In this document: positions 55,088 to 62,993 of the stretch, piece by piece | Layout: the number at the start of each line of letters is the position of its first letter | How positions within the stretch are numbered: the first letter of the stretch is position 1 | Notes under the pieces: model-generated | Seen by the model: the letters and a program-made list of their open reading frames with translations, nothing else | Told to the model about the DNA's origin: nothing | The model's database searches: none | Assembly (NCBI RefSeq): GCF_007725405.1 | Contig: NZ_CP042163.1 | Span: 1,860,001-1,924,000 of the forward strand | Direction of reading: 5' to 3' | DNA: 64,000 nucleotides | From: Shouchella miscanthi | GTDB lineage: Bacteria > Bacillota > Bacilli > Bacillales > Bacillaceae_D | Translations under genes and position numbers: made by a program

Positions 55088-55170
55088 GCCACTAGGGGTG
55101 CGAAGAGCTGAGAGAGGATAAATCCTTAACCCTTTACCTGATCTAGATAATGCTAGCGAAGGGAAGTGCG
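55088..55170 (+). promoter_or_regulatory. TPP riboswitch (thi box)
   Basis: The conserved thiamine pyrophosphate aptamer is clear: ACTAGGGGTGC, GCTGAGAGAGG, a CCCTTTACCTGATCTAGATAATGCTAGCGAAGGGAAGTG-like second half (written here in parts: ACCTGATCTAGATAATGC, then TAGCGAAGGGAA). The terminal pair is CACT with AGTG. It lies 110 nt before ykoE, with a terminator hairpin between. When thiamine is abundant the terminator should form and shut the transporter. Confidence 0.95.
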
Positions 55171-55223
55171 ATATGTAGAATGATTGGTTGTTTGTAAGTC
55201 CTAGCCAGTTTATTTGCATGCGT

Positions 55224-55252
55224 CGTTCCGTCGTCTAGATGGAACGTTTTTT
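55224..55252 (+). terminator. Riboswitch expression-platform terminator
   Basis: CGTTCC pairs with GGAACG (inner TC/GA pair with one bulged base each side) followed by TTTTTT. It is the expected off-state terminator of the TPP riboswitch. Confidence 0.8.
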
Positions 55253-55280
55253 GTGTTCGTAGTGGTGGACAGGAGTCGAA

Positions 55281-55859
55281 ATGAAAAAGAAGAATAGGCT
55301 GACGTTAGCGGATATTATTGTGACAGTTATGATTGCCACTGTGTTTGCGGTTGTGTACCGATTATGGAGTCCTGTTACAGACGTTGTTGGATTATTTGGT
55401 TTACAACTGGAACAGCTTATCTATGGCATGTGGTTTATTGCAGGTACAATTGCGGCTTTGATCATTAAGAAGCCGTTCGTAGCTTTAATTGCTGAAACGG
55501 CTGCGGCGTCTGGAGAATTTATCGCAGGCTCCCCGTATGGTGGCATATTGCTTATTTATGGAATTCTTCAAGGAATTGGAATGGAATTAGCCTTTGCGCT
55601 ATTCCGCTACAAAGTTTACTCCATCTGGACTGCCATGCTGGGTGGCGTGTTCGCAAGTTTTGCTTCAATTGGATTAGATTTCTTATATGCCAATATTGGT
55701 CAGTTGACAACGTGGGCGCTCGTTGTGCGAGTAAGCTTACGAACGATTGGTGCCATTCTCATTACAGGCGTTTTAGCTGCTAAACTGGTACAAGCATTGC
55801 AAAAGACAGGGGTTCTCGATTCGTTTGGATCGCACCACAAAGGAAGGCCGTTCTCATGA
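55281..55859 (+). CDS. ykoE: ECF transporter substrate-binding component YkoE (thiamine precursor)
   Basis: A 192-residue integral membrane S component with six hydrophobic segments. Family marks: ADIIVTVMIATVFAVVYRLWSP, LIYGMWFIAGTIAALII, AETAAASGEF..GSPYGG. YkoE of the YkoFEDC system takes up hydroxymethylpyrimidine or another thiamine precursor. Placement right after a TPP riboswitch supports this. Stop overlaps the next ATG by 4 nt. The partner ykoF gene, present in B. subtilis, is absent here. Confidence 0.9.
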   Translation: MKKKNRLTLADIIVTVMIATVFAVVYRLWSPVTDVVGLFGLQLEQLIYGMWFIAGTIAALIIKKPFVALIAETAAASGEFIAGSPYGGILLIYGILQGIGMELAFALFRYKVYSIWTAMLGGVFASFASIGLDFLYANIGQLTTWALVVRVSLRTIGAILITGVLAAKLVQALQKTGVLDSFGSHHKGRPFS

Positions 55860-57286
55860 ATGCGCATCAACCAATTGTATTAAAGGAGCTCACTGTACGA
55901 GATCAACAGAACGGGAAACTCATTTTAGATCGAGTTTCCTGTACAATTAAACCAGGTGAAAAAGTATTAATTGTAGGGCCAAGTGGTGCGGGGAAATCGA
56001 CTTTATTACAAGTGATTGCTAAACTTCTTGATACAACGAACCAGTTTGAGGTAAAGGCTGAATCGTATCAAGTCCCACCGTGTAGCTATGTATTTCAAGA
56101 TCCCGATTCGCAGTTTTGTATGCCTTATGTAGACGAAGAGCTTGCGTTTATGTTGGAGAATCAGCAAGTTGCTTCAGAAGATATGCTCGCTATTATAAAA
56201 AAAATGCTAACGACGGTTGGTTTACAAAAGGATCAACCCCATACTCCGATTCAAACGTTATCAATGGGAATGAAGCAGCGATTGGCATTGGCCTCTGCCA
56301 TGCTCCATAACCAAGAATGCATGTTGTTAGACGAGCCTTCTGCATTACTCGATCCAGATGGTGCAGTCCAATTATGGAAAGAAGTGGCGAAGCATTCTGA
56401 AGGGAAGACGGTTGTAGCCGTTGAGCACCGTATTACGGAAGCACTCCCGCATATGGATCGCATTCTACTCTTTAATCATCGCGGACAGCTGGTAGCCAAT
56501 TCTAACGCTACTGTTTTCTTTAACGAGTATCGAAAAGAGGTTATAGCTGCCGGCATCTGGCACCCACATTCATGGAGTGACTATGCAAGTGAAAAACAGT
56601 TTGCTAGCAGTTTTAAAAAGAAAAAAGAAGTGCTATCGCTTAGCGATTGGCAGCTGTTAAGACGAAAAAAACCACTCGTTACCGTTAAGGAAGCAACTGT
56701 GTATCAGAACGATTGGATTTGTATAACCGGCGTTAATGGCGCAGGTAAATCTTCGCTACTTTATGGATTGATGAATCTACTTCATCATAAAGGCCGATAC
56801 ACATTAAATGGGGGACTCGTTCATCGTAAAGAAAATGTGACAGATCGAATTAACTTTGTCTTCCAAAATCCAGAATTTCAATTTGTCACAACCAACGTGG
56901 AAGAAGAATTGCTCTTTTCTGCAACGAATCCCGAAGAAGATGCGCTAGTGAAGACGATCTTACAGCAATTTGGTCTTTCTGAACACCATGATGTGCATCC
57001 ATACCGTCTTTCTGTTGGTCAAAAAAGACGGTTAAGTGTAGCGACAGCGTTTGTTCATTCAAAACCGTTTCTTTTTCTTGACGAACCTACGTTCGGTCAA
57101 GATGCTTTTCATACGTTTACATTGCTTGATTTAATGGAGGACTTTCGTCAATCAGGTGGGACAATTGTGATGGTTACACATGATGAAACGTTAGTTCAAC
57201 TCTTTGCAACTCAAGAATGGCATGTGAAAGATGGAGCACTTTTTTCTAGTGAAGGGAGGCAGCTTGAAGGTGTACTCGCTACATGA
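55856..57286 (+). CDS. ykoD: ECF transporter ATPase with two ABC domains (YkoD)
   Basis: A 476-residue protein with two fused ATPase domains. First: GPSGAGKSTLL near residue 42, FQDPDSQFCM Q-loop, TLSMGMKQRLALASAM signature and CMLLDEPSALLDP. Second: GVNGAGKSSLLY, FQNPEFQFVTTNVEEE, RLSVGQKRRLSVATA and FLFLDEPTFGQD. It energises the YkoE-YkoC transporter. It overlaps ykoE by 4 nt and extends over the start of ykoC. Confidence 0.93.
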   Translation: MNAHQPIVLKELTVRDQQNGKLILDRVSCTIKPGEKVLIVGPSGAGKSTLLQVIAKLLDTTNQFEVKAESYQVPPCSYVFQDPDSQFCMPYVDEELAFMLENQQVASEDMLAIIKKMLTTVGLQKDQPHTPIQTLSMGMKQRLALASAMLHNQECMLLDEPSALLDPDGAVQLWKEVAKHSEGKTVVAVEHRITEALPHMDRILLFNHRGQLVANSNATVFFNEYRKEVIAAGIWHPHSWSDYASEKQFASSFKKKKEVLSLSDWQLLRRKKPLVTVKEATVYQNDWICITGVNGAGKSSLLYGLMNLLHHKGRYTLNGGLVHRKENVTDRINFVFQNPEFQFVTTNVEEELLFSATNPEEDALVKTILQQFGLSEHHDVHPYRLSVGQKRRLSVATAFVHSKPFLFLDEPTFGQDAFHTFTLLDLMEDFRQSGGTIVMVTHDETLVQLFATQEWHVKDGALFSSEGRQLEGVLAT

Positions 57287-58058
57287 TACATTTCTCACAA
57301 GCATTAATCCAACAGTCAAACTCCTTTGTTTGCTAGCGCTTTTTTTTGTCATTGTGCTCATTCATAATCCAAATGTATTGTTGTTTATGGTTGTATGTGC
57401 ACTTCTCGTAACAGTCTTCTTTTCGGGTCATCCAAAACGATATGTCCTCTTGTATGTTGCATCATTCGTGTTGCTATTTGTGTCTGCATCAACGACAATG
57501 ATTTTTTTTGGACAAGGTGAAACAACATGGGTAAAATGGGGGCTACTTCATATTACAGAGGAAAGCTTCTACACAGGTCTTCATCTAGGCTTACGAGCAA
57601 CATTATTTGCAACTCTTGGTTTACTGTTCCTTTTAACGACAAAGCCTGTACTCTTATTTTATTCCCTGATGCAACAGCTTAAACTACCACCGACGTTTGC
57701 TTATGCTTTTTTAGCGGCAGTGCGAATGCTGCCGATTATGGTAGGAGAGTTCCAAACGCTTCGCCATGCCTATCAAATTAGAAACGCGAAACAAAAGCCA
57801 AGAGGAAAACGATTGTACCGAGCTGTTTCATTTTACGTAATCCCGTTACTGACACAAGCGATTCGACGAGCACAACGACTAGCTGTAGCGATGGAAGCCA
57901 AGCAGTTTAACCAACAAAAACGAACTTTTTACTATCCTTTGACTTACCGTTGGGTTGATGGACAATTTCTCTTGTTGTTGGTCGTCTTTGTAGGAATTAG
58001 TTATACGCTAGGTCAAATGCTACCGATTGTGCCAACAACAGATATTCGACTGAGTTAA
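57264..58058 (+). CDS. ykoC: ECF transporter transmembrane component YkoC
   Basis: A 264-residue CbiQ/EcfT-type membrane protein with about five hydrophobic segments. The coupling motifs are seen as AVRMLPIMVGEFQTL and RRAQRLAVAMEAKQFN, the latter being the A-R-G/A ATPase-docking loop. Start is at TTG 57264 (4 nt after GGAGG) or GTG 57270 (10 nt), giving MKVYSL or MYSL N-termini; longer ATG 57231 has no ribosome site. The gene begins 23 nt inside ykoD, so translation is coupled. Confidence 0.88.
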   Translation: MKVYSLHDTFLTSINPTVKLLCLLALFFVIVLIHNPNVLLFMVVCALLVTVFFSGHPKRYVLLYVASFVLLFVSASTTMIFFGQGETTWVKWGLLHITEESFYTGLHLGLRATLFATLGLLFLLTTKPVLLFYSLMQQLKLPPTFAYAFLAAVRMLPIMVGEFQTLRHAYQIRNAKQKPRGKRLYRAVSFYVIPLLTQAIRRAQRLAVAMEAKQFNQQKRTFYYPLTYRWVDGQFLLLLVVFVGISYTLGQMLPIVPTTDIRLS

Positions 58059-58075
58059 TCGGAAAGGACATTTCT

Positions 58076-58657
58076 ATGATAGTGGAAAGGATGCCAGCCA
58101 ACTTTTATGCTCAATCAACTATTGAGTTAGCAAAAGCACTTATCGGGAACTACTTAGTTCATTTTCTTGATGGGGAGTTACTAGCAGGCAGAATTACAGA
58201 AACAGAAGCATACTTAGGTGTTTTGGACCGAGCTTGCCACAGTTACGGTAGAAAGCAAACCAAACGGACCCGAATTCTCTACGAGGAGCCAGGACATATT
58301 TATACGTATACGATGCATACACATTGCCTGTTAAATGTAGTAACGGAAAGAAGAGGTCAGCCTGAAGCAGTGCTCATTCGAGGGATTGAACCTGTATGGG
58401 GAATCGAAAAAATGGAATCTTTAAGAGGAAAGTCTGCTCTAGACAAACAGTTTGCAAATGGACCAGGTAAATTAACAAAAGCATTGGGTATTACAATGGA
58501 AGCTTATGGGGAGTCATTTATTGACGGTCCGCTCTATATTGGTTACAACGACAAGAAAAATGTAGCACCACTGCTGGTAAAAGCGACGAGGAGAATCGGA
58601 ATCGATAACACGGGACAAGCAAAGTACTTTCCCTTTCGCTTTATTGAAGACAGATAA
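58076..58657 (+). CDS. 3-Methyladenine DNA glycosylase (AAG/MPG family)
   Basis: A 193-residue DNA repair glycosylase that removes alkylated and deaminated purines. Catalytic and binding motifs are ETEAYLGVLDRACHSYG, HIYTYTMHTHCLLNVVTE, AVLIRGIEP and NGPGKLTKALGI. Length is normal. ATG 58076 has GAAAGGA 7 nt upstream. It follows ykoC by 17 nt and may ride on that transcript. A perfect hairpin ends the unit. Confidence 0.93.
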   Translation: MIVERMPANFYAQSTIELAKALIGNYLVHFLDGELLAGRITETEAYLGVLDRACHSYGRKQTKRTRILYEEPGHIYTYTMHTHCLLNVVTERRGQPEAVLIRGIEPVWGIEKMESLRGKSALDKQFANGPGKLTKALGITMEAYGESFIDGPLYIGYNDKKNVAPLLVKATRRIGIDNTGQAKYFPFRFIEDR

Positions 58658-58703
58658 AAACGTACAAGCCTCGCATAAAAGCGAAGCTTGTACGTTTGTT
58701 TTA
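58657..58703. terminator. Bidirectional terminator between DNA glycosylase and kyn operon
   Basis: AACGTACAAGC pairs with GCTTGTACGTT, with inner TCGC/GCGA pairing, around a 6-nt loop. T-rich flank toward kynA and A-rich flank before it serve both strands. Confidence 0.9.
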
Positions 58704-58712
58704 TTGTGCTTT

Positions 58713-59537
58713 TTAAATCGTTGTCCGCAATTCCCAAAGCTCTGGAAAGAAGTAGTCGTCGAGCACAGCCTTTAAATAATGAACCCCTGCTGAGCCTCCT
58801 GTGCCTGATTTCATTCCAATAATCCGTTCAACTGTTTTTAAATGTCGAAAGCGCCATTGCTGATGCCAGTCTTCGAGATCCACGAGCTTTTCAGCGAGCT
58901 GGTAAAGGTTCCAATAGCGATTCGATTGTTGATAGACGACTTGCCATGCGTCTCTGACTGACTCGGTCGATTGATGACTTTTTGTCACATCTCGCTCTAA
59001 GACGGTTTTATCGGAAAATAACCCCGCTCGCGCAAGTGCTTGAATGGCCTCGTCGTAAAGGGTAGGCTTCTCGTAATCCACTTGCAATCCTGATAAGATG
59101 GTCGGCTCGTTTTCATAAATTTTTAAGATATGAGGTGTTTTTTTTCCTAATAGAAACTCGAGCTGACGGTGCTGATAAGATTGAAAGCCAGAAGCTTGCC
59201 CTAAACTATCGCGGAATTCGACATATTCGCTCGGTGTCAATGTAGCGAGAACATCCCACGCTTGAATAATTTGTGCTTGGGTTTTTGAAACTCGAGCGAG
59301 CTGCTTGAAGGCAGGTTGAAATTGATCTTGTTGAAGGGATGTAATCGCACCACGTATTTCGTGGAGCATTAACTTCATCCACAGTTCGCTTACTTGGTGA
59401 ATCACAATAAACAGCATCTCATCGTGATGATCTGACAGTCGCTTTTGACTATTTAAAATCGGTTCTAGCTGCAAATAATCACTGTACGTCATTTTATCTT
59501 TAAAGTCTGTATAGGCAGAATGGCTGTTCTTTGTCAT
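58713..59537 (-). CDS. kynA: Tryptophan 2,3-dioxygenase
   Basis: A 274-residue haem enzyme opening the indole ring of tryptophan to N-formylkynurenine. Motifs: [51 protein letters not shown] and the C-terminal [24 protein letters not shown] with the haem histidine. ATG 59537 follows GGAGAGTG by 7 nt and the kynB stop (TGA, 1 nt apart), so translation is coupled; an upstream ATG in frame is inside kynB. Third gene of kynU-kynB-kynA. Confidence 0.95.
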   Translation of the reverse strand: MTKNSHSAYTDFKDKMTYSDYLQLEPILNSQKRLSDHHDEMLFIVIHQVSELWMKLMLHEIRGAITSLQQDQFQPAFKQLARVSKTQAQIIQAWDVLATLTPSEYVEFRDSLGQASGFQSYQHRQLEFLLGKKTPHILKIYENEPTILSGLQVDYEKPTLYDEAIQALARAGLFSDKTVLERDVTKSHQSTESVRDAWQVVYQQSNRYWNLYQLAEKLVDLEDWHQQWRFRHLKTVERIIGMKSGTGGSAGVHYLKAVLDDYFFPELWELRTTI

Positions 59538-59538
59538 G

Positions 59539-60168
59539 TCAATCACTCTCCAAAGGTTTAATAATCGCTCGTACTGGGCTGCCATCACCGCCAACAATGC
59601 GAAGAGGTAGGGCAATAAATTCATATAAGCCCTCCTCAACATGATCAAGTACAAGGTTCTCAATAATGGCGATATTTGCTTTACCTAGACTATGATGACC
59701 GATTAATTCCTTACTCGTGACCGGATCAACACTTGGGGCATCTACACCTAATAAGAAAACACCTTTTTTATGTAGATAGTTCGCTCCATCTTCTGTAACG
59801 TATGGAATATCTGTTGGAAAAACGGTTGGATCCGTTTTCGTTTTTGTTTTAATGAGTAGACGTCTAACACCGGTTAAATCATACGTTTCAAGTAAAGTTT
59901 GATTAATGGCTCGTGCGCCAATTGCAGTCATAACCGCTGCTTGCCCTACATACGTCTCTAGCGGTAACTCATCAATTGTTGCGCCTGTTTCGTGATAATG
60001 AAACGGTGCATCAGCATGAGTACCTGTATGAGTACTGGTTGTGATTTCACCTATATTCACTGAGCCCGTTTCTTCCATAGGAGCCGATAACGTGTATGAG
60101 AAAGGTGTATCGCCTGGCCAATGGGCAATCTGGTTATGTAGCGGCATTGTAATATCAATCCAGCCCAT
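59539..60168 (-). CDS. kynB: Kynurenine formamidase (arylformamidase)
   Basis: A 209-residue cyclase-family zinc enzyme hydrolysing N-formylkynurenine to kynurenine and formate. The metal-binding motif is [14 protein letters not shown] near residue 45-58, with HWPGDTPF before it and the [12 protein letters not shown] segment after. Its ATG directly abuts the kynU stop (TAAATG). Part of the kyn operon, supporting the specific call over other cyclase-family members. Confidence 0.93.
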   Translation of the reverse strand: MGWIDITMPLHNQIAHWPGDTPFSYTLSAPMEETGSVNIGEITTSTHTGTHADAPFHYHETGATIDELPLETYVGQAAVMTAIGARAINQTLLETYDLTGVRRLLIKTKTKTDPTVFPTDIPYVTEDGANYLHKKGVFLLGVDAPSVDPVTSKELIGHHSLGKANIAIIENLVLDHVEEGLYEFIALPLRIVGGDGSPVRAIIKPLESD

Positions 60169-61440
60169 TTATGCAATCACTCCTCGTTTATTTTCAAATT
60201 GTAGATACGTTTTCTTTTTCATTATAGTTGCAAGGGTATGCGCTGTCTCATAAACATCCGTAAACGAATTATAAAGAGCAACTGGTGCAATGCGGACACC
60301 GTTGGGACTTCGGAAATCAGGAATAATACCTTCGGATTTGAGTGCTTTGCAAATGCGTGCAGCTTCAGGGTGCTCAAGAAGAAGGTGCCCTCCGCGCTCC
60401 TCATCATGCACGGGTGTAGAAATCGTAAACGACTGTGTGTCAGGTAGCTGGTGTAGCAGGTTGCGTAAATAATGAGTGAGCGCCAATGATTTCGTTCGAA
60501 TTGCTTCTATACCGACGTCAGTAAACATGTCTAACGAGCCAATGAGTGGTGCCATTGATAAAAGGTGAGGAGTTCCAAGCTGGTAGGATCCAATAGCTGC
60601 ACTTTTATGGAACAGTGGACTCATATCAAATTGTTTCGATTTATCAGAGCCAAACCATCCTCTAAGACCTGGTAATGTAGTGTGATGCTTTTCATGAACA
60701 AATAGACCGCCAACACTACCGGGTCCCCCGTTTAAATGTTTATAGGTACACCAGAAAGCAAAATCAACATTCCATTGCTTAAGTTGATGAGGCACAGAAC
60801 CGATAGAATGACAAAGATCAAAGCCGATCAAAATCCCTTTATCGTGTGCTGCTTTTGTTAATCTTTCAAGAGATAAAAGCTGCCCGCTTCGATAGAGTAC
60901 GCTTGATAGAACCACCACAGCAACGTCATCGTCAAAGGAGGCAATAATATCTTCCTCAGATAATGTATGACCGTCTTTGCTTTCAATTAAACGGAGCCCT
61001 TTTTCATGAGAGATGCTATGGAGATCAAGATGCGAGTGAATTGCGTAAAGGTCTGTCGGAAAGCTAAGGGCTTCACTGACAATAACATAGCGGTCGGCTG
61101 TTGGTTGATAAAACGTAGCAAGCAATTGATGAAGATTGACCGTTGTTGAGCCCATTGCTAACACTTCTTCAGTTGATGCACCAACGAGTGGCGCCATTGA
61201 TGCGCCTAATTTCTCAGAAAGGGTGAACCAGGGGTACTGACCATCTGTCCATCCATCAATTCCGTATGTTTTCCAATCTTCAAGCATTTGTAAGACTGCC
61301 TGCTCAGCTCTCTTACTTAGTAACCCAAGTGAATTGCCATCCATATAGATGGTGTTTTTATCAAGATAAAACTCTTTTTGATAAGGAGCTAGCCTATCAG
61401 TTGCATCGAGTTTCGCTGCATACTGCTTTGAAGTGTCCAT
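60169..61440 (-). CDS. kynU: Kynureninase
   Basis: A 423-residue PLP enzyme splitting kynurenine into anthranilate and alanine. The PLP lysine is Lys234 in FWCTYKHLNGGPG; MDGNSLGLL, MGSTTVNLHQLL and GFDLCHSIGSVPH are family motifs, and the end has PDFRSPNGVRIAPVALYN. It is the first gene of the operon; the ATG has AAGGATGTG upstream. The palindrome in its leader may bind a regulator. With this operon tryptophan is degraded to anthranilate, alanine and formate; no kynurenine hydroxylase or NAD pathway genes adjoin. Confidence 0.95.
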   Translation of the reverse strand: MDTSKQYAAKLDATDRLAPYQKEFYLDKNTIYMDGNSLGLLSKRAEQAVLQMLEDWKTYGIDGWTDGQYPWFTLSEKLGASMAPLVGASTEEVLAMGSTTVNLHQLLATFYQPTADRYVIVSEALSFPTDLYAIHSHLDLHSISHEKGLRLIESKDGHTLSEEDIIASFDDDVAVVVLSSVLYRSGQLLSLERLTKAAHDKGILIGFDLCHSIGSVPHQLKQWNVDFAFWCTYKHLNGGPGSVGGLFVHEKHHTTLPGLRGWFGSDKSKQFDMSPLFHKSAAIGSYQLGTPHLLSMAPLIGSLDMFTDVGIEAIRTKSLALTHYLRNLLHQLPDTQSFTISTPVHDEERGGHLLLEHPEAARICKALKSEGIIPDFRSPNGVRIAPVALYNSFTDVYETAHTLATIMKKKTYLQFENKRGVIA

Positions 61441-61457
61441 CTACTCACATCCTTGTT

Positions 61458-61469
61458 CATAAATTTATG
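61458..61469. promoter_or_regulatory. Palindrome CATAAATTTATG before kynU
   Basis: A perfect 12-bp palindrome lies 18-29 nt upstream of the kynU start, near the expected promoter. A TTGATA lies about 17 nt further from the start. It may be an operator or simply AT-rich promoter DNA. Confidence 0.35.
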
Positions 61470-61621
61470 ACTCTAGTTAAACGTATCAAAATCCTATTCA
61501 ATTGAACAGTGGGAATTAAGCGGAGAACGTTAAATATGTGCGTTTCCTGCGCTCCTTACGTCTAATCGAATTCTTTCCATCTCACATAAAGTAGTTACAT
61601 AGAATGTATGGAGGTGGAGAA

Positions 61622-62959
61622 ATGATGTCAGCCACATTTTCTGTGGTGTTTCGTTCAAAAATAAAACAAAAAGAAGAGACAATTCTAGTACCGACATGTT
61701 TGAGAAAATGGTTCACTTATAAACAAATACAGTTAACGTATGGACTCGCATCTTGTAATCTAACAATCTCTTATTATGATGAGAGAGAAAACGATTCGTT
61801 GTCCATTTATGTTCATAAGAATGTTCAAAAAGAATTAGCTCTTCATAAAAAAGAGAGTTATCAAGTAAGAGTGGATCAGAACGAACTAACCATAGGTCCC
61901 TATATTGGCTTATTGCTAGGGGATCAGCCAGCGAATTATACCGCTGCATTTATGAAAGAACATTATGAAGAAAGAATGAAGCTACAAACCCAACTCGGTG
62001 TACGAGTAGCTGCTTTCTCAATCAAATGGGTTGACCTAGAACAGACAAAAACAAAGGCACTAACGTATTGTGTGGAAACAAAAAAATGGAAAGAAGAAGT
62101 AGTTCCGATTCCTAAGATTATTTATAGACGTCATTTGCGTCAAGACGAATTCAATGCGTTTAAAAAGCAAATTATACAAAAAGGGGGAACGATTTTTAAT
62201 TCTAATCGACCAGATAAGTGGGAACTTCATGCCTATTTTAGTGAAGATAGCACGTTAAAGAGTGTTTTGCCTGAGACAGAAAAGTGGACAAAGGAAGGTC
62301 AATTAGAGCGTTGGTTACAGGAAAAGCCAAAATTTGTATTGAAACCGATTTTAAATTCGCAAGGTCGGGGTATTTATATGATTACAAAATTAAAGCAGTC
62401 GAATCAGTTTTTAGTCTATGATTATGCCAAAACCGATCAAGCAATAAAAAGAAAGCTAACCAAAAAAGCGCTGTTACGATTTTTTCATAAACGTAAATTA
62501 CGATCGAAAGACTATTTAATACAAGAGTGGATTTCATTAAAGAAATGGGAGTCACGACCATTTGATGTCAGAGTATTTTTACAAAAAGAAACGACTAATT
62601 GGCAAGTAAACGGAATCGAGTGTCGACAAGCTCAAGTTAAGCAGCTTATTACTAATTTTTCAAAAGGGGGAAGAGTTCTCCCTCTAAACGAAATATTTGG
62701 TGGAAACACAAAAGTGAAGGAAGCAGAAATTGAACAATTGTGTGTAGAAATAGCGAATAAGATTGAATCGATTTATCAAGATGATCATTTTGCTGAATTA
62801 GGAATTGACCTTGCTTTTGATGTGAAGCAAAAGCGTTTCGTCCTTATCGAAGTTAACTTTCGACCAGGATACAAAGGGCTTAAACTGTTTGATGAAGACG
62901 CTTATTATCGGGTTGCATGGTCACCGTTTAAGTACGCCGCAAAAATGGAAGGGTTTTAA
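61622..62959 (+). CDS. YheC/YheD family spore-coat-associated ATP-grasp protein
   Basis: A 445-residue protein with the YheC/D architecture: N-terminal beta-rich part (to about 110, IGPYIGLLLG), then an ATP-grasp domain (about 190-440: PKIIYRRHLR, FNSNRPDKWELHAYF, KFVLKPILNSQGRGIYMI, QEWISL, PFDVRVFLQK, ELGIDLAFDVKQKRFVLIEVNFRPGYKGL with the metal-binding Glu/Asn). In Bacillus, YheC and YheD are endospore coat-associated; the peptide-bond chemistry is unknown. GGAGGTGGAG lies just before ATG 61622 (a second ATG is at 61625). A CATAGAATG string upstream might be a sporulation -10, which is weak evidence. Strong terminator follows. Confidence 0.85.
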   Translation: MMSATFSVVFRSKIKQKEETILVPTCLRKWFTYKQIQLTYGLASCNLTISYYDERENDSLSIYVHKNVQKELALHKKESYQVRVDQNELTIGPYIGLLLGDQPANYTAAFMKEHYEERMKLQTQLGVRVAAFSIKWVDLEQTKTKALTYCVETKKWKEEVVPIPKIIYRRHLRQDEFNAFKKQIIQKGGTIFNSNRPDKWELHAYFSEDSTLKSVLPETEKWTKEGQLERWLQEKPKFVLKPILNSQGRGIYMITKLKQSNQFLVYDYAKTDQAIKRKLTKKALLRFFHKRKLRSKDYLIQEWISLKKWESRPFDVRVFLQKETTNWQVNGIECRQAQVKQLITNFSKGGRVLPLNEIFGGNTKVKEAEIEQLCVEIANKIESIYQDDHFAELGIDLAFDVKQKRFVLIEVNFRPGYKGLKLFDEDAYYRVAWSPFKYAAKMEGF

Positions 62960-62961
62960 GC

Positions 62962-62993
62962 AAAAAACTCTGGGGAATTCCCCAGAGTTTATT
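62962..62993. terminator. Bidirectional terminator, perfect 26-bp palindrome
   Basis: AAACTCTGGGG, AATT core and its complement form an uninterrupted palindrome, with A and T runs flanking both ends. It serves the YheC/D gene and the ClpE-like gene, whose last codons overlap it. Confidence 0.92.
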
